Under the pieces are notes generated by a model. The model did not search any database. It was not told the origin of the DNA and saw only the letters and a program-made list of their open reading frames with translations. Source: Denitromonas iodatirespirans (lineage in GTDB: Bacteria > Pseudomonadota > Gammaproteobacteria > Burkholderiales > Rhodocyclaceae). Taken from it: a stretch of DNA of 64,000 nt. Shown piece after piece: positions 38,610-48,835 of this stretch. The position numbers and the translations under genes were made by a program. Each line of letters opens with the position of its first letter. Positions within the stretch are counted from its first letter, which is position 1. Location of the stretch: assembly GCF_018524365.1 (NCBI RefSeq), contig NZ_JAEKFT010000008.1, forward strand, positions 1-64,000. The letters are read 5' to 3'.

Positions 38610-40811
38610 ATGGTATCCGTCACCAACGCTATTTCCTACGCCGAATCGGAAACACCGCCGATCGATCGCATCTGCGAAGGCCTGCCCGCGGCTGACCGGC
38701 AACGCATCGAAGCGGCCCTGTCGCTGATCACCGAACAGTACGCCCAGCAGCCGCTGGGCACCGGCGAGCCGACCCTGCGCCACGCGCTGGGCATGGCGCT
38801 GATCTGCGTCTCGCTCAAGATGGACGGCGACGCCCGGCTGGCCGCGCTGCTGTTCGCCCTGCACAGCCACATGGACAACGCCACCGAATACCTCGAGAAG
38901 CATTTCGGCGCGCGCGTGGCCCGGCTGGTGGGTGGGCTGCACCGTCTCAACGGCCTGCGCGTGATCACCCGCAAGACGGCCACCAACCGTGCGCCCGAGA
39001 TGCGCCAGCAGTCCGAAACCCTGCGCAAGATGCTGCTGGCGATGGTCGAGGACATCCGCGTGGTGTTGCTGCGCCTGGCCTCGCGCACCCAGACCCTGCG
39101 CTACTACGCCGAGCATCCCGAAGCCGAGTCGCAGTTCGACGCGGCGCGCGAGAGCCTGGACATCTACGCGCCGCTGGCCAACCGCCTGGGCGTGTGGCAG
39201 CTCAAGTGGGAGCTGGAGGATCTGTCCTTCCGCTTTCTCGAGCCGGACACCTACAAGCGCATCGCCAAGATGCTCGACGAGCGTCGGGTCGAGCGCGAGC
39301 AGTTCATCGCCGACGCGGTCACCCGGCTGCGCGAGGAGATGGCCGCCGCCGGTATCAGCGGCGAGGTGTACGGGCGGCCCAAGCACATCTTCAGCATCGT
39401 CAACAAGATGCGCTCGAAAGACCTCGACTTCTCGCAGGTGTACGACGTGCGCGCCTTGCGCGTGCTGGTGAGCCAGGTGCGCGATTGCTACGCGGTGCTG
39501 GGCATCGTGCACCAGATCTGGACGCCGATCCCCAAGGAATACGACGACTACATCCTCAAGCCCAAGGGCAACAACTACCAGTCGCTGCACACGGCGGTGC
39601 GCGCGGCCGACGGGCGGGCGCTGGAGGTGCAGATCCGCACCCACGACATGCACCAGCATGCCGAGTTCGGCGTGGCCGCGCACTGGCGCTACAAGGAAGG
39701 CAGCGGTGCCGGCGGCAGCGCCTATGACGAGAAGATCGCCTTGCTGCGCGATCTGTTGTCATGGCGCGACGAGGTGACCGATGCCGACCACTGGGAAGAA
39801 AAATACCGCGACGCCTCGCTCGACGACACGCTCTACGTGATGACGCCGCAGGGGCGGGTGGTCGATCTGCCGCGCGGCGCCACTGCCGTCGACTTCGCCT
39901 ATGCACTGCATTCCGACCTGGGCCATCGCTGCCGCGGCGCCAAGGTGGATGGCCACCTGATCCCGCTCAACAAGCCGCTGGAGAGCGGGCAGACGGTGGA
40001 GATCACCGCCGCCAAGGAAGGCGGCCCGTCGCGCGACTGGCTCAATCCGCAGCAGAACTACGTCACCACCGGCAAGGCGCGGCGCAAGATCAAGCAGTAC
40101 TTCGCCCAGCTCGAACAGGGCGAGTTGCTCGAACGCGGCCGTGCGGTGATCCACCGCGAGTTGCAGCGCGAAGGGCAGACCCAGTTCAACAACGAGACCC
40201 TGGCCCAGCGCCTGGGCTTCAAGAACACCGACGCGATGTTCATCGCCGCCGGGCGCGGCGAGGTCGGCCCGCGGGCGGTGCAGATCGCCACCCAGGCCGA
40301 GCAGGTGAGCACGCCGGCGACCGACGAAGTCATCATCAGTCGCCGCCGCCAGCGCAGCACCGACGACGACATCCTGGTGGTCGGCGTGGGCAAGCTGATG
40401 ACCTCGCTGGCGCGCTGCTGCAAGCCGGCACCGCCCGATGCGGTGGAGGGGTTCGTCACGCGCGGGCGGGGCATCTCGGTGCATCGGGTCGATTGCCCGG
40501 ACTTCCAGGCCCTGCTCAAGCGCCACCCCGAGCGTGCCATTCCCGCCACCTGGGGCGAGGGCGTGGATGCGCCGGGCAGCCGCTATCCGGTCGATGTGGT
40601 GGTCGAGGCCAGCGACCGCCAGGGCCTGCTGCGCGACATCTCCGACGTGCTCTCGCGCGAGAAGCTCAACGTCATCGCCGTCAATACGCTGACCCGCAAG
40701 GGCAAGGCGCACATGCGCTTCACCATCGAGGTCAACGGCTCGCAGCAGATCCAGCGCGCCATCGGGCTGATGAGCGACGTGGCCGGCGTGGAGCAGGCAC
40801 GGCGCACCTGA
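38610..40811 (+). CDS. relA: (p)ppGpp synthetase RelA (degenerate hydrolase domain)
   Basis: A 733-residue RelA/SpoT homologue. The N-terminal HD region reads ALLFALHSHMDNATEY instead of the HDxxED signature, so hydrolase activity is probably lost, as in beta/gamma-proteobacterial RelA. The synthetase domain contains YGRPKHIFSIVNKM, VYDVRALRVLV and GNNYQSLHTAV. TGS (about 410-470), a conserved-cysteine region (LARCCKPAPPD) and a C-terminal ACT domain follow. It would make (p)ppGpp on stalled ribosomes. The ATG at 38610 follows AAGGAT by ten bases; frame upstream is non-coding. Confidence 0.93.
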   Translation: MVSVTNAISYAESETPPIDRICEGLPAADRQRIEAALSLITEQYAQQPLGTGEPTLRHALGMALICVSLKMDGDARLAALLFALHSHMDNATEYLEKHFGARVARLVGGLHRLNGLRVITRKTATNRAPEMRQQSETLRKMLLAMVEDIRVVLLRLASRTQTLRYYAEHPEAESQFDAARESLDIYAPLANRLGVWQLKWELEDLSFRFLEPDTYKRIAKMLDERRVEREQFIADAVTRLREEMAAAGISGEVYGRPKHIFSIVNKMRSKDLDFSQVYDVRALRVLVSQVRDCYAVLGIVHQIWTPIPKEYDDYILKPKGNNYQSLHTAVRAADGRALEVQIRTHDMHQHAEFGVAAHWRYKEGSGAGGSAYDEKIALLRDLLSWRDEVTDADHWEEKYRDASLDDTLYVMTPQGRVVDLPRGATAVDFAYALHSDLGHRCRGAKVDGHLIPLNKPLESGQTVEITAAKEGGPSRDWLNPQQNYVTTGKARRKIKQYFAQLEQGELLERGRAVIHRELQREGQTQFNNETLAQRLGFKNTDAMFIAAGRGEVGPRAVQIATQAEQVSTPATDEVIISRRRQRSTDDDILVVGVGKLMTSLARCCKPAPPDAVEGFVTRGRGISVHRVDCPDFQALLKRHPERAIPATWGEGVDAPGSRYPVDVVVEASDRQGLLRDISDVLSREKLNVIAVNTLTRKGKAHMRFTIEVNGSQQIQRAIGLMSDVAGVEQARRT

Positions 40812-40989
40812 TCGGCGCGTTGCCGGGGGCGTAGTTCTTTCGGACGAGGCCTCCTCCCTCTTTCGGGGGATGGCCGTCCGGCCGATTGTGGCGCTGTGCC
40901 GTCCTTCGTATCGTTCATGCCATGAAGCGGGTATCCGCGCCTCCGGTGGCCGGATGCGCCGATGCCCGCGGTCGAACGACGAGGTGCGC

Positions 40990-41724
40990 ATGGACATGAG
41001 GATCAGTCAGGCGCGGCGCCAGATGGCCGGCTGTCAGACCGACGACCGGACGGAAGCCGTCGCGCTGCTCAAGGCGATGCCCTTGCTCAAGGGCATTCGG
41101 GCCGGCACGCTGGCCTTGCTCGCCGAGCATGCCGCCGGCTTGCGCTACGAGCGCGACGAGATCGTTTTCCGCCGCGGCTCGGTGCCCACCGGCCTGTTCT
41201 TCGTCATCGAGGGCGGCATCAAGCTGCTGGCGCTGGAGCCGGACGGGCGCGAAAAGGTCATCGAGCTGTTCACCGAGAAGCGCTTTTTCGGCGAGATCGG
41301 CGTTTTCCGCCTGGCGCGCTATCGGGCCTGGACGCAGGCGGTGCGCGCGACGCGTTTGCTGCACATCCCCTCCGACGCGCTGCGCCAGGCGGTGCGTGAA
41401 GATCACGACCTGGCCCTGCGCATGCTCTCCGAGGTGTCGGGGCGGGTGCAGTCGCTGATCGAGTCGATCAGCCAGACCGCGCCGCTGCTGGCCCACAAAC
41501 GGGTGGCGGCCTACCTGATCGAGCAGCAGGGCGCGGGGGACGCGCCGGCCGGCTGCGTGCGCCTGGCGGCGCCCAAGTACACCATTGCCTCGATGCTCAA
41601 CCTCAGCAGCGAAGCCCTGTCGCGGGCGCTGCGCAAGCTGCGCGACGCCGGCTTGATCGATGGCGGCGGGCGCACCATCCGCATCCTCGATCATGAGGCG
41701 TTGAGCGCGCTGCTCAACGACTGA
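40990..41724 (+). CDS. Crp/Fnr family transcriptional regulator
   Basis: A 244-residue regulator with an N-terminal cyclic-nucleotide-binding fold (VFRRGSVPTGLFFVIEGGIK, then EKRFFGEIGVF) and a C-terminal helix-turn-helix (YTIASMLNLSSEALSRALRKLRDAG). The N-terminal cysteine cluster of FNR is absent, so it is not a 4Fe-4S O2 sensor; it is closer to the DNR/NNR-type group. Its position 227 bases before narK1, on the same strand, suggests control of the nitrate genes. The start at 40990 was chosen over an arginine-rich extension. Confidence 0.85.
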   Translation: MDMRISQARRQMAGCQTDDRTEAVALLKAMPLLKGIRAGTLALLAEHAAGLRYERDEIVFRRGSVPTGLFFVIEGGIKLLALEPDGREKVIELFTEKRFFGEIGVFRLARYRAWTQAVRATRLLHIPSDALRQAVREDHDLALRMLSEVSGRVQSLIESISQTAPLLAHKRVAAYLIEQQGAGDAPAGCVRLAAPKYTIASMLNLSSEALSRALRKLRDAGLIDGGGRTIRILDHEALSALLND

Positions 41725-41950
41725 TTCCACCCTTCTCCCGGCCCCGGGCACGGCGTTTCTCGCCTGTCCGGGGCCGTGTCGTTGACGGCGCTCGGTGTGC
41801 GCCGGTGATGCGAGGCCGGACCGCCTAGTCCTTTTGATCTAGTTCCTCTGCGCAGCCGATCTCCTGCGGATGGCGAATGTTGCGCTTGCCGCCCAGCCGA
41901 TACGCTCGGTGGCATTGAAACGTCCGTGTGCAGCAGGAGGAATTACGCCA

Positions 41951-43219
41951 ATGGCGACGCTACGTCATCAGCAGATATCCGTGCTTTCGTCGAGCACCGT
42001 GGCTTTCACGGTGTGCTTTGCGGTGTGGATGATCTTTGCGGTCATCGGCGTGCCGATCAAGGCGCAGCTGAACCTCAACGAGACCCAGTTCGGCCTGCTG
42101 GCCTCGATGCCGGTGCTCACCGGCGCGCTGGTGCGTCTGCCGCTCGGCCTATGGGGCGACAAGCTGGGCGGCCGGCTGGTGTTCTTCGTGCTGATGCTCA
42201 GCACGGTGCTGCCGATCTATCTGATCGGCCATGCCACGGAATACTGGCAGTTTCTCGTCATCGGCTTGTTCGTCGGCCTGGCCGGCGGTTCGTTCTCGGT
42301 CGGCATCGCCTACTGCGCGCGCTGGTTCGAGCGCAAGCGCCAGGGCCTGGCGATGGGCATCTTCGGCGCCGGCAACTCGGGTGCCGCGCTGACCAAGTTC
42401 GTGGCGCCGACCATCGTCGCCGCCTGGGGCTGGGAGATGGTGCCGACGGTGTATGCCGTGGCGATGCTGGTCACGGCGCTGGCCTTCTGGGTGTTCAGTT
42501 ACGACGATCCGTCCCATCGGGTGGCCTCGCATGTGACCTTCGGCGACCAGCTGCGTGCACTCAAGGATCCGCGGGTGTGGAAGTACTGCCAGTACTACTC
42601 GATCGTCTTCGGCGGCTATGTGGCGCTGGCCTTGTGGATGACCAAGTACTACGTCACCGAGTACGGCTTTTCGCTGCAACTGGCGGCGCTGCTGGCGGCG
42701 GCGTTCTCGCTGCCGGGCGGGGTGCTGCGCGCCTTCGGCGGCTGGTTCTCCGACCGCTTCGGCGCCCACAAGGTGACCTGGTGGGTGATGTGGGTGTCAT
42801 GGATCTGCCTGTTCATCCTGTCCTACCCGCAGACCCATCTGACCATCCTCACCGTCAATGGGCCGAAGACCTTCGACATCGGTCTCAACCCGTGGGTGTT
42901 CACCGCGCTGATGTTCACCGTCGGCGTGGCCTGGGCCTTCGGCAAGGCCTCGGTCTTCAAGTACATCTCCGACGAATTCCCGCATGACATCGGCGCGGTG
43001 TCCGGCATCGTCGGCCTGGTCGGCGGCCTGGGCGGCTTCCTGCTGCCCATCCTCTTCGGCGCGATGGTCGATCTGACCGGCGTGCGTTCCAGCTGCTTCA
43101 TGTTGCTCTACGGCGTGACCTGGGTGTCGCTCATCTGGATGTACTGGACCGAGGTGCGCGGCACCGAGGTGCTCAAGGGTGAGCCGGACATGGCCACGGC
43201 CAACGCGCTGGGCAAGTGA
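41951..43219 (+). CDS. narK1: NarK1-type nitrate/proton symporter
   Basis: A 422-residue MFS transporter with 12 predicted helices. Nitrate-porter signatures are GLLASMPVLTGALVRLPLGL, then GAGNSGAALTKFVAP and the second-half VSGIVGLVGGLGGFLLPI. AGGAGG lies nine bases before the ATG at 41951. In Paracoccus and Thauera relatives, NarK1 (symport) and NarK2 (exchange) cooperate, either fused or adjacent. Here they are separate genes 31 bases apart. Confidence 0.9.
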   Translation: MATLRHQQISVLSSSTVAFTVCFAVWMIFAVIGVPIKAQLNLNETQFGLLASMPVLTGALVRLPLGLWGDKLGGRLVFFVLMLSTVLPIYLIGHATEYWQFLVIGLFVGLAGGSFSVGIAYCARWFERKRQGLAMGIFGAGNSGAALTKFVAPTIVAAWGWEMVPTVYAVAMLVTALAFWVFSYDDPSHRVASHVTFGDQLRALKDPRVWKYCQYYSIVFGGYVALALWMTKYYVTEYGFSLQLAALLAAAFSLPGGVLRAFGGWFSDRFGAHKVTWWVMWVSWICLFILSYPQTHLTILTVNGPKTFDIGLNPWVFTALMFTVGVAWAFGKASVFKYISDEFPHDIGAVSGIVGLVGGLGGFLLPILFGAMVDLTGVRSSCFMLLYGVTWVSLIWMYWTEVRGTEVLKGEPDMATANALGK

Positions 43220-43250
43220 TTCCGGTTTCGAGATAGCAAGGGAGAATCGA

Positions 43251-44906
43251 GTGAATACGACCAATGTCGAGCGCCTGCCGCTCGCACCAACGACCGGCAG
43301 TGGCGCCGATATCGAACATTGGGATCCGGAAGACGAAGGCTTCTGGGAGCGATCGGGCAAGCGCATCGCCAACCGGAACCTGTGGATCTCGATCCCGGCC
43401 TTGTATTGCGGGTTCGCGGTGTGGGCGATGTGGGGAATCATCTCGGTGCAGATGCTCAACCTCGGTTTTCCGTTCACCAAGGAGCAGCTGTTCACCCTTA
43501 CCGCGATCTCCGGCCTGTCGGGCGCGACGATGCGGATCCCGTCGTCATTCTTCATTCGCCTGGCCGGCGGACGCAACACGATCTTCCTGACCACGGCCAT
43601 GCTGCTGACCCCGGTCATTGGCACGGGTATCGCCCTGCAGCACCAGGATCTTCCCTTGTGGGTGTTCCAGCTCCTGGCGCTGTGGTCGGGCGTGGGCGGT
43701 GGCAACTTCGCCAGTTCCATGTCGAATATCAATCCCTTCTTCCCGAAGCGCCTCCAGGGGACGGCGCTCGGGCTGAATGCGGGGCTGGGCAATTTCGGTG
43801 TGACCGCGACCCAGATCTTCATTCCGCTGTTCATGACCGTGGGGCTGTTCGGTGCCGTCGGCGGCGAGGCGATGACGCTGGTGAAGGATTCTGGCTGGCT
43901 GTTCGGCAAGATTCCGGCCGGTTCGCCCACCTATATCCAGAACGCCGGCTTCGTGGGCATCCTGATTCTGGTGCCGGTGGCGATTGCCGCCTGGTTCGGC
44001 ATGAACAACCTGCGTACGGTCTCGCCGCAGACCGGCGTGGCCGCCAGCTTTGCCAAGATCACCTGGCTCTACACGCTGGCCTTCATTCCGTCGATCCTCG
44101 GCCTGTATCTGTATCTGCCGGCGCCGACCGGTCTCGGCCTGATCAACGCCTGGTTCCTGGTGCCGCTGGATATCGCCATGGCGCTGCTGATCATGAAGCT
44201 CGCCGCGTTTGGCCCCATGAAGGAGAACGTCGCCAAGCAGTTCGCGATCTTCTCGAACAAGCACACCTGGGCGATGACGGCGCTCTATGTCGTGACCTTC
44301 GGTTCCTTCATCGGGTTTTCGCTGGCCCTGCCGCTGGCGATCACGGTGATCTTCGGCGACAAGCATGTCCTGGACGCCGCCACCGGCGTGTGGAGCCATG
44401 TCAAGAATCCGGCCGCCCCCTCCGCGCTGACCTATGCGTGGATCGGTCCCTTCGTCGGCGCCGCGGCACGCCCGGTCGGTGGCTGGATTTCGGACAAGCT
44501 CGGCGGCTCCATCGTCACGCAGGCGGTGTCGGCGGTCATGGCTGCGGCGTCGGTCGCGGCGGGTTACGTGATGTACCTGGCCTATCACTCCGAGACGCCG
44601 GAGCAGTACTTCATGCTCTTCATGGTGTGCTTCACGCTGTTGTTCCTTGCTTCGGGCGTGGGCAACGGCTCGACCTTCCGCTCGGTCGGACACATCTTCA
44701 ATCGTGAGCAGGCCGGCCCGGTGCTGGGCTGGACCTCGGCGGTCGCCGCCTATGGTTCGTTCGTGGCGCCGACGATGATCGGCGGGCAGATCCATGCCGG
44801 CACGCCCGAGAACGCCATGTACGGCTTTGCCATGTTCTACGCCGCGTGCCTGGTCATCAACTGGTGGTTTTACCTGCGTCCCAACGCTTACGTCAAAAAC
44901 CCCTGA
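43251..44906 (+). CDS. narK2: NarK2-type nitrate/nitrite antiporter
   Basis: A 551-residue MFS transporter of the NarK2 type, exchanging periplasmic nitrate for cytoplasmic nitrite. It starts at GTG (43251) after GGGAG. A ~45-residue cytoplasmic N-terminus with DIEHWDPEDEGFWERSGKRI precedes 12 helices; nitrate signatures are LNAGLGNFGVTATQIFIPL and a second-half AARPVGGWISDKLGG. Its position between narK1 and narG fits the standard nar operon. Confidence 0.92.
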   Translation: MNTTNVERLPLAPTTGSGADIEHWDPEDEGFWERSGKRIANRNLWISIPALYCGFAVWAMWGIISVQMLNLGFPFTKEQLFTLTAISGLSGATMRIPSSFFIRLAGGRNTIFLTTAMLLTPVIGTGIALQHQDLPLWVFQLLALWSGVGGGNFASSMSNINPFFPKRLQGTALGLNAGLGNFGVTATQIFIPLFMTVGLFGAVGGEAMTLVKDSGWLFGKIPAGSPTYIQNAGFVGILILVPVAIAAWFGMNNLRTVSPQTGVAASFAKITWLYTLAFIPSILGLYLYLPAPTGLGLINAWFLVPLDIAMALLIMKLAAFGPMKENVAKQFAIFSNKHTWAMTALYVVTFGSFIGFSLALPLAITVIFGDKHVLDAATGVWSHVKNPAAPSALTYAWIGPFVGAAARPVGGWISDKLGGSIVTQAVSAVMAAASVAAGYVMYLAYHSETPEQYFMLFMVCFTLLFLASGVGNGSTFRSVGHIFNREQAGPVLGWTSAVAAYGSFVAPTMIGGQIHAGTPENAMYGFAMFYAACLVINWWFYLRPNAYVKNP

Positions 44907-44971
44907 ACGCGCACCCCGGGGGCGGGAAGGCGTCGCCCCGTACCTCATAAGCTAGAAGGAAGGAGCAACAA

Positions 44972-47900
44972 GTGAGTCACTTTCTGGATCGACTGAAGTT
45001 TTTCGAGCGGGTCAAGGAGACCTTCTCCAACGGCCACGGCATCGTCACCGACGAAGACCGCAACTGGGAAGACGCCTACCGCAACCGCTGGCGCCACGAC
45101 AAGGTGGTGCGCTCCACCCATGGCGTGAACTGCACCGGCGGCTGTTCGTGGAAGATCTTCGTCAAGAACGGCCTGGTGTCCTTCGAGATGCAGCAGACCG
45201 ACTACCCGCGCACCCGCGAGGATCTGCCCAACCATGAACCGCGCGGCTGCCAGCGCGGCGCCTCGTTCTCGTGGTATCTGTACTCGCCGCACCGGATCAA
45301 GCACCCGATGATCCGCGGCCGTCTGCTCGAGCTGTACCGTGCCGAGCGCAAGAGCGGCAAGGATCCGGTCGAGGCCTGGGAAGCGATCCAGAAAGACGAG
45401 CAAAAACGCGACAAGTACGTGCGCGTGCGCGGCCTGGGCGGTTTCGTGCGCACCTCGTGGGACGAGGTCAGCGAGATCGTCGCCGCGGCCAACGTCTACA
45501 CCATCAAGAAGTGGGGCCCGGACCGCATCTACGGTTTCTCGCCGATCCCCGCGATGTCGATGATTTCCTACGCCGCCGGTGCGCGTTACCTGTCGCTGAT
45601 CGGTGCCGCCTGCGGCTCCTTTTACGACTGGTACTGCGACCTGCCGGCCGCCAGCCCGCAGACCTGGGGCGAGCAGACCGACGTGCCCGAAGCGGCCGAC
45701 TGGTACAACTCGACCTACCTGATCATCACCGGCGCCAACCTGCCGATGACCCGCACGCCGGACGCCCACTTCGCCACCGAGGTGCGCTACAAGGGCGCCA
45801 AGATCGTCTCCATGGCGCCGGACTACGCCGAGTACGTGAAGTTCGCCGACCTGTGGATGCCGGTCAAGCAGGGCACCGACTCCGCCGCCTTCCTGGCCAT
45901 GGGCCATGTGGCGCTCAAGGAGTTCTACATCAACAAGCAGGATCCGTACTTCCAGCAATACGCCCGCAAGTACACCGACCTGCCGATGCTGGTCATGCTG
46001 CGCAAGCATGACGGCGGCTATGTGACCGACCGCAACCTGCGCGCCTCCGACTTCAACGGCGCCATGGGCGAGACCAACAACCCCGAGTGGAAGACGGTGG
46101 CCTTCGACACGAAGACCAACAGCTATGTCGCGCCGAACGGCTCGATCGGCTTCCGCTGGGGCGAGGACGGCAAGTGGAACCTGCTCGAAAAGTCCGGCGC
46201 CGGCGCCGAGACCGAGCTGGAGCTGTCGTGCATCGACAGCCGCGACGACGTGGTGTCGGTCGGCTTCCCGCACTTCACACCGGGCGAGCCGGCGCTGCTG
46301 TGGAAGAACGTGCCGGTGCGCAAGCTCACCCTGGCCAGCGGCGAAGAGGCGCTGGTGGCCTCGGTGTTCGACCTGCAGGTGTCGCAGTACGGCATCGACC
46401 GCGGCCTGGGCGGCGACAATGTCGCCACCTCCTACGATGACGACACCGTGCCCTACACCCCGGCCTGGGCCGCCAAGTACACCGGCGTCAAGGCGGCCGA
46501 CCTGGAGCGTACCGGCCGCGAGTTTGCCGACAACGCCTCGCGTACCAAGGGCAAGTCCATGGTCATCATGGGCGCGGCGATCAACCACTGGTATCACAAC
46601 GATCTGTCCTACCGCGCGATCATGAACCTGCTGCACATGTGCGGCTGCGTGGGCCAGACCGGTGGCGGCTGGGCGCACTACGTGGGTCAGGAAAAGCTGC
46701 GTCCGCAGGCCGGCTGGGCGCCGATCGCCTTCGCGCTCGACTGGCAGCGTCCGCCGCGCCACATGAACTCCACCTCGTACTGGTACTTCCACACCGACCA
46801 GTGGCGCTACGAGACCATCGACGCTGACGCGCTGCTCTCGCCGGCCGGCAAGAACCGCAACAAGGGCCTGACCCTGGCCGACTACAACGTCAAGGCCACC
46901 CGCATGGGCTGGCTGCCGTCGGCGCCGCACTTCAACCGCAACCCGGTCGCGCTGGTGGCCGAGGCCGAGAAGGCCGGCGCCAAGGACGAGGCCGGCGTGG
47001 CGCAGTACGTGGTCGAGCAGCTCAAGAGCGGCAAGCTGGATGTGGCCTTCGCCGATCCGGACGCCGAGGAGAACTGGCCGCGCAACCTCATCGTGTGGCG
47101 CGCCAACCTCATCGGTTCGTCGGCCAAGGGGCACGAGTACTTCCTCAAACACCTGCTCGGCGCGCAGAACGGCGTGATGAGCGAGGGCGGCGCCGGCAAC
47201 GGCTGCAAGGAAGTCAAATGGCGTGAAGAAGGCCCGACCGGCAAGCTGGACCTGATGGTGGATATCAACTTCCGCCTCAACTCCACCGGCGCCTATTCGG
47301 ACATCATCCTGCCGACGGCCACTTGGTACGAGAAGAACGACCTCAACACCACCGACATGCACCCCTTCATCCATCCGCTGGGTGAAGCCGTCACGCCGGG
47401 CTGGGAGTCCAAGTCCGACTGGCAGATCTTCAAGCGCCTGTCGAAGGAGTTCTCCAAGCTCGCCGCCAAGCACCTGCCGGGCGCCAAGGACCTGGTGGCG
47501 CTGCCGATGCAGCACGACTCGGCCATGGAACTGGCCCAGCCGCTGGGCGAGGCGCGTGACTGGAAGATGGGCGAGTGCGAGCCGATTCCGGGCAAGACCA
47601 TGCCGATCCTCAAGGTGGTCGATCGCGACTACGCCAGCACCTACAACAAGTACATCGCGCTCGGCCCCTTGATGGTCAAGCTGGGCAACAATGTCAAGGG
47701 CATCGACTGGGACACCCAGGCCGAGTACGAAGAGCTCAAGAAGTGCAACTACACGGTGACCGAAGAGGGCGTGTCGAAAGGCATGCCGTCGCTGGAAGAA
47801 GACATCTACGTGTGCGACGCGATCATGCGCATGGCACCGGAGACCAACGGCGAGGTGGCCCACAAGTCGTGGAGCGCGCTGTCGAAGAAGACCGGCATCG

Positions 47901-48724
47901 ACCACCACCACCTGTACGCCGGCCGTCATGAAGACAAGATCACCTTCCGCGACATCGTCGCCCAGCCGCGCAAAATCATCACCGCACCGACCTGGTCGGG
48001 GATCGAGTCCGAGACGGTGTCCTACACCGCCGGCTACACCAACGTGCATGAACACATCCCGTTCCGCACGCTGACCGGCCGGGCCCACTTCTACCAGGAT
48101 CACGAGTGGTTCCTCGACTTCGGCGAGGGCTTCTGCACCTTCAAGCCGCCGGTCGACCTCAAGGCCCATGACAACGTGCCGGCCAGCGTCCGCGCCAAGC
48201 CGCACCTGACGCTGTCGTGGATCACCCCGCACTCCAAGTGGGGCATCCACTCCAGCTACCAGGACAACCTGCGCATGCTCAACCTGTTCCGCGGCGGCCC
48301 CTACATCTGGCTGTCCGAGGAAGAAGCGGCCACGGTCGGCATCCGCGACAACGACTGGGTCGAGGCGATCAACAGCAACGGCGCCACGGTGGCCCGGGCG
48401 GTGGTCTCGCAGCGCGTGCCGCGCGGCATGGCGCTGATGTACCACGCCCAGGAAAAGAACATCAACGTGCCCGGCTCGAACACCACCGGCAAGCGCGGCG
48501 GCATCCTCAACTCGGTGACCCGGGTGGTGGTCAAGCCGACCAACATGGTCGGCGGCTACGCCCAGCTGTCGTACAGCTTCAACTACTACGGCACGGTGGG
48601 CTGCCAGCGTGACGAGATGGTGGTGCTGCACAAGATCGAGGATCAGGACATCGACTGGCTCGAGCGGCCGCTGACGCCCGAACGCGAGGCCCGGCGCAAC
48701 CCCGAGGGCATCGGCTCGAAGTAA
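44972..48724 (+). CDS. narG: Respiratory nitrate reductase alpha subunit (molybdenum, FS0)
   Basis: A 1250-residue bis-MGD molybdoenzyme that reduces nitrate to nitrite on the cytoplasmic side of the membrane. The N-terminus has the FS0 cluster ligands (HGVNCTGGCSWKIF and the later RGCQRGASFSW) and continues through the molybdopterin oxidoreductase and dinucleotide-binding domains to YSFNYYGTVGCQRDE near the end. Full-length, GTG start preceded by AAGGAAGGAG. No Tat signal is expected for this membrane-bound, cytoplasm-facing form. Confidence 0.97.
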   Translation: MSHFLDRLKFFERVKETFSNGHGIVTDEDRNWEDAYRNRWRHDKVVRSTHGVNCTGGCSWKIFVKNGLVSFEMQQTDYPRTREDLPNHEPRGCQRGASFSWYLYSPHRIKHPMIRGRLLELYRAERKSGKDPVEAWEAIQKDEQKRDKYVRVRGLGGFVRTSWDEVSEIVAAANVYTIKKWGPDRIYGFSPIPAMSMISYAAGARYLSLIGAACGSFYDWYCDLPAASPQTWGEQTDVPEAADWYNSTYLIITGANLPMTRTPDAHFATEVRYKGAKIVSMAPDYAEYVKFADLWMPVKQGTDSAAFLAMGHVALKEFYINKQDPYFQQYARKYTDLPMLVMLRKHDGGYVTDRNLRASDFNGAMGETNNPEWKTVAFDTKTNSYVAPNGSIGFRWGEDGKWNLLEKSGAGAETELELSCIDSRDDVVSVGFPHFTPGEPALLWKNVPVRKLTLASGEEALVASVFDLQVSQYGIDRGLGGDNVATSYDDDTVPYTPAWAAKYTGVKAADLERTGREFADNASRTKGKSMVIMGAAINHWYHNDLSYRAIMNLLHMCGCVGQTGGGWAHYVGQEKLRPQAGWAPIAFALDWQRPPRHMNSTSYWYFHTDQWRYETIDADALLSPAGKNRNKGLTLADYNVKATRMGWLPSAPHFNRNPVALVAEAEKAGAKDEAGVAQYVVEQLKSGKLDVAFADPDAEENWPRNLIVWRANLIGSSAKGHEYFLKHLLGAQNGVMSEGGAGNGCKEVKWREEGPTGKLDLMVDINFRLNSTGAYSDIILPTATWYEKNDLNTTDMHPFIHPLGEAVTPGWESKSDWQIFKRLSKEFSKLAAKHLPGAKDLVALPMQHDSAMELAQPLGEARDWKMGECEPIPGKTMPILKVVDRDYASTYNKYIALGPLMVKLGNNVKGIDWDTQAEYEELKKCNYTVTEEGVSKGMPSLEEDIYVCDAIMRMAPETNGEVAHKSWSALSKKTGIDHHHLYAGRHEDKITFRDIVAQPRKIITAPTWSGIESETVSYTAGYTNVHEHIPFRTLTGRAHFYQDHEWFLDFGEGFCTFKPPVDLKAHDNVPASVRAKPHLTLSWITPHSKWGIHSSYQDNLRMLNLFRGGPYIWLSEEEAATVGIRDNDWVEAINSNGATVARAVVSQRVPRGMALMYHAQEKNINVPGSNTTGKRGGILNSVTRVVVKPTNMVGGYAQLSYSFNYYGTVGCQRDEMVVLHKIEDQDIDWLERPLTPEREARRNPEGIGSK

Positions 48725-48732
48725 GCAGACAA

Positions 48733-48811
48733 CGTAGGGCGGATAAGCCGCAACGCGGCGTCATCCGCCGCATGCAACACGGCGGAAGGCGCTGCGCTTT
48801 TCCGCCCTACG
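48733..48811. repeat. 79-bp palindromic REP-like repeat between narG and narH
   Basis: Outer arms CGTAGGGCGGA (48733-48743) and its complement (48801-48811) enclose further GC-rich symmetric sequence including CATCCGCCG and CGGCGGAA. The structure can fold as a long hairpin in mRNA. It sits in the narG-narH gap, which is usually only a few bases in nar operons. Confidence 0.7.
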
Positions 48812-48835
48812 ACGACACAGGAATTGGAGAATCAA

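Noticed and set aside
41738-41776. GC-rich hairpin after the Crp/Fnr gene as a terminator
   Set aside because: The stem is imperfect and no T run follows; not sufficient to call a terminator.
41834-41847. Possible FNR box upstream of narK1
   Set aside because: TTGAT is a perfect left half-site but the right half (TTCCT after four bases) matches ATCAA at only two of five positions.
44945-48631. A 1228-codon open frame antisense to narG
   Set aside because: It mirrors narG codon structure in a GC-rich genome, has no recognisable domain and is histidine/valine/arginine-rich as typical shadow frames are; narG itself is unambiguous.
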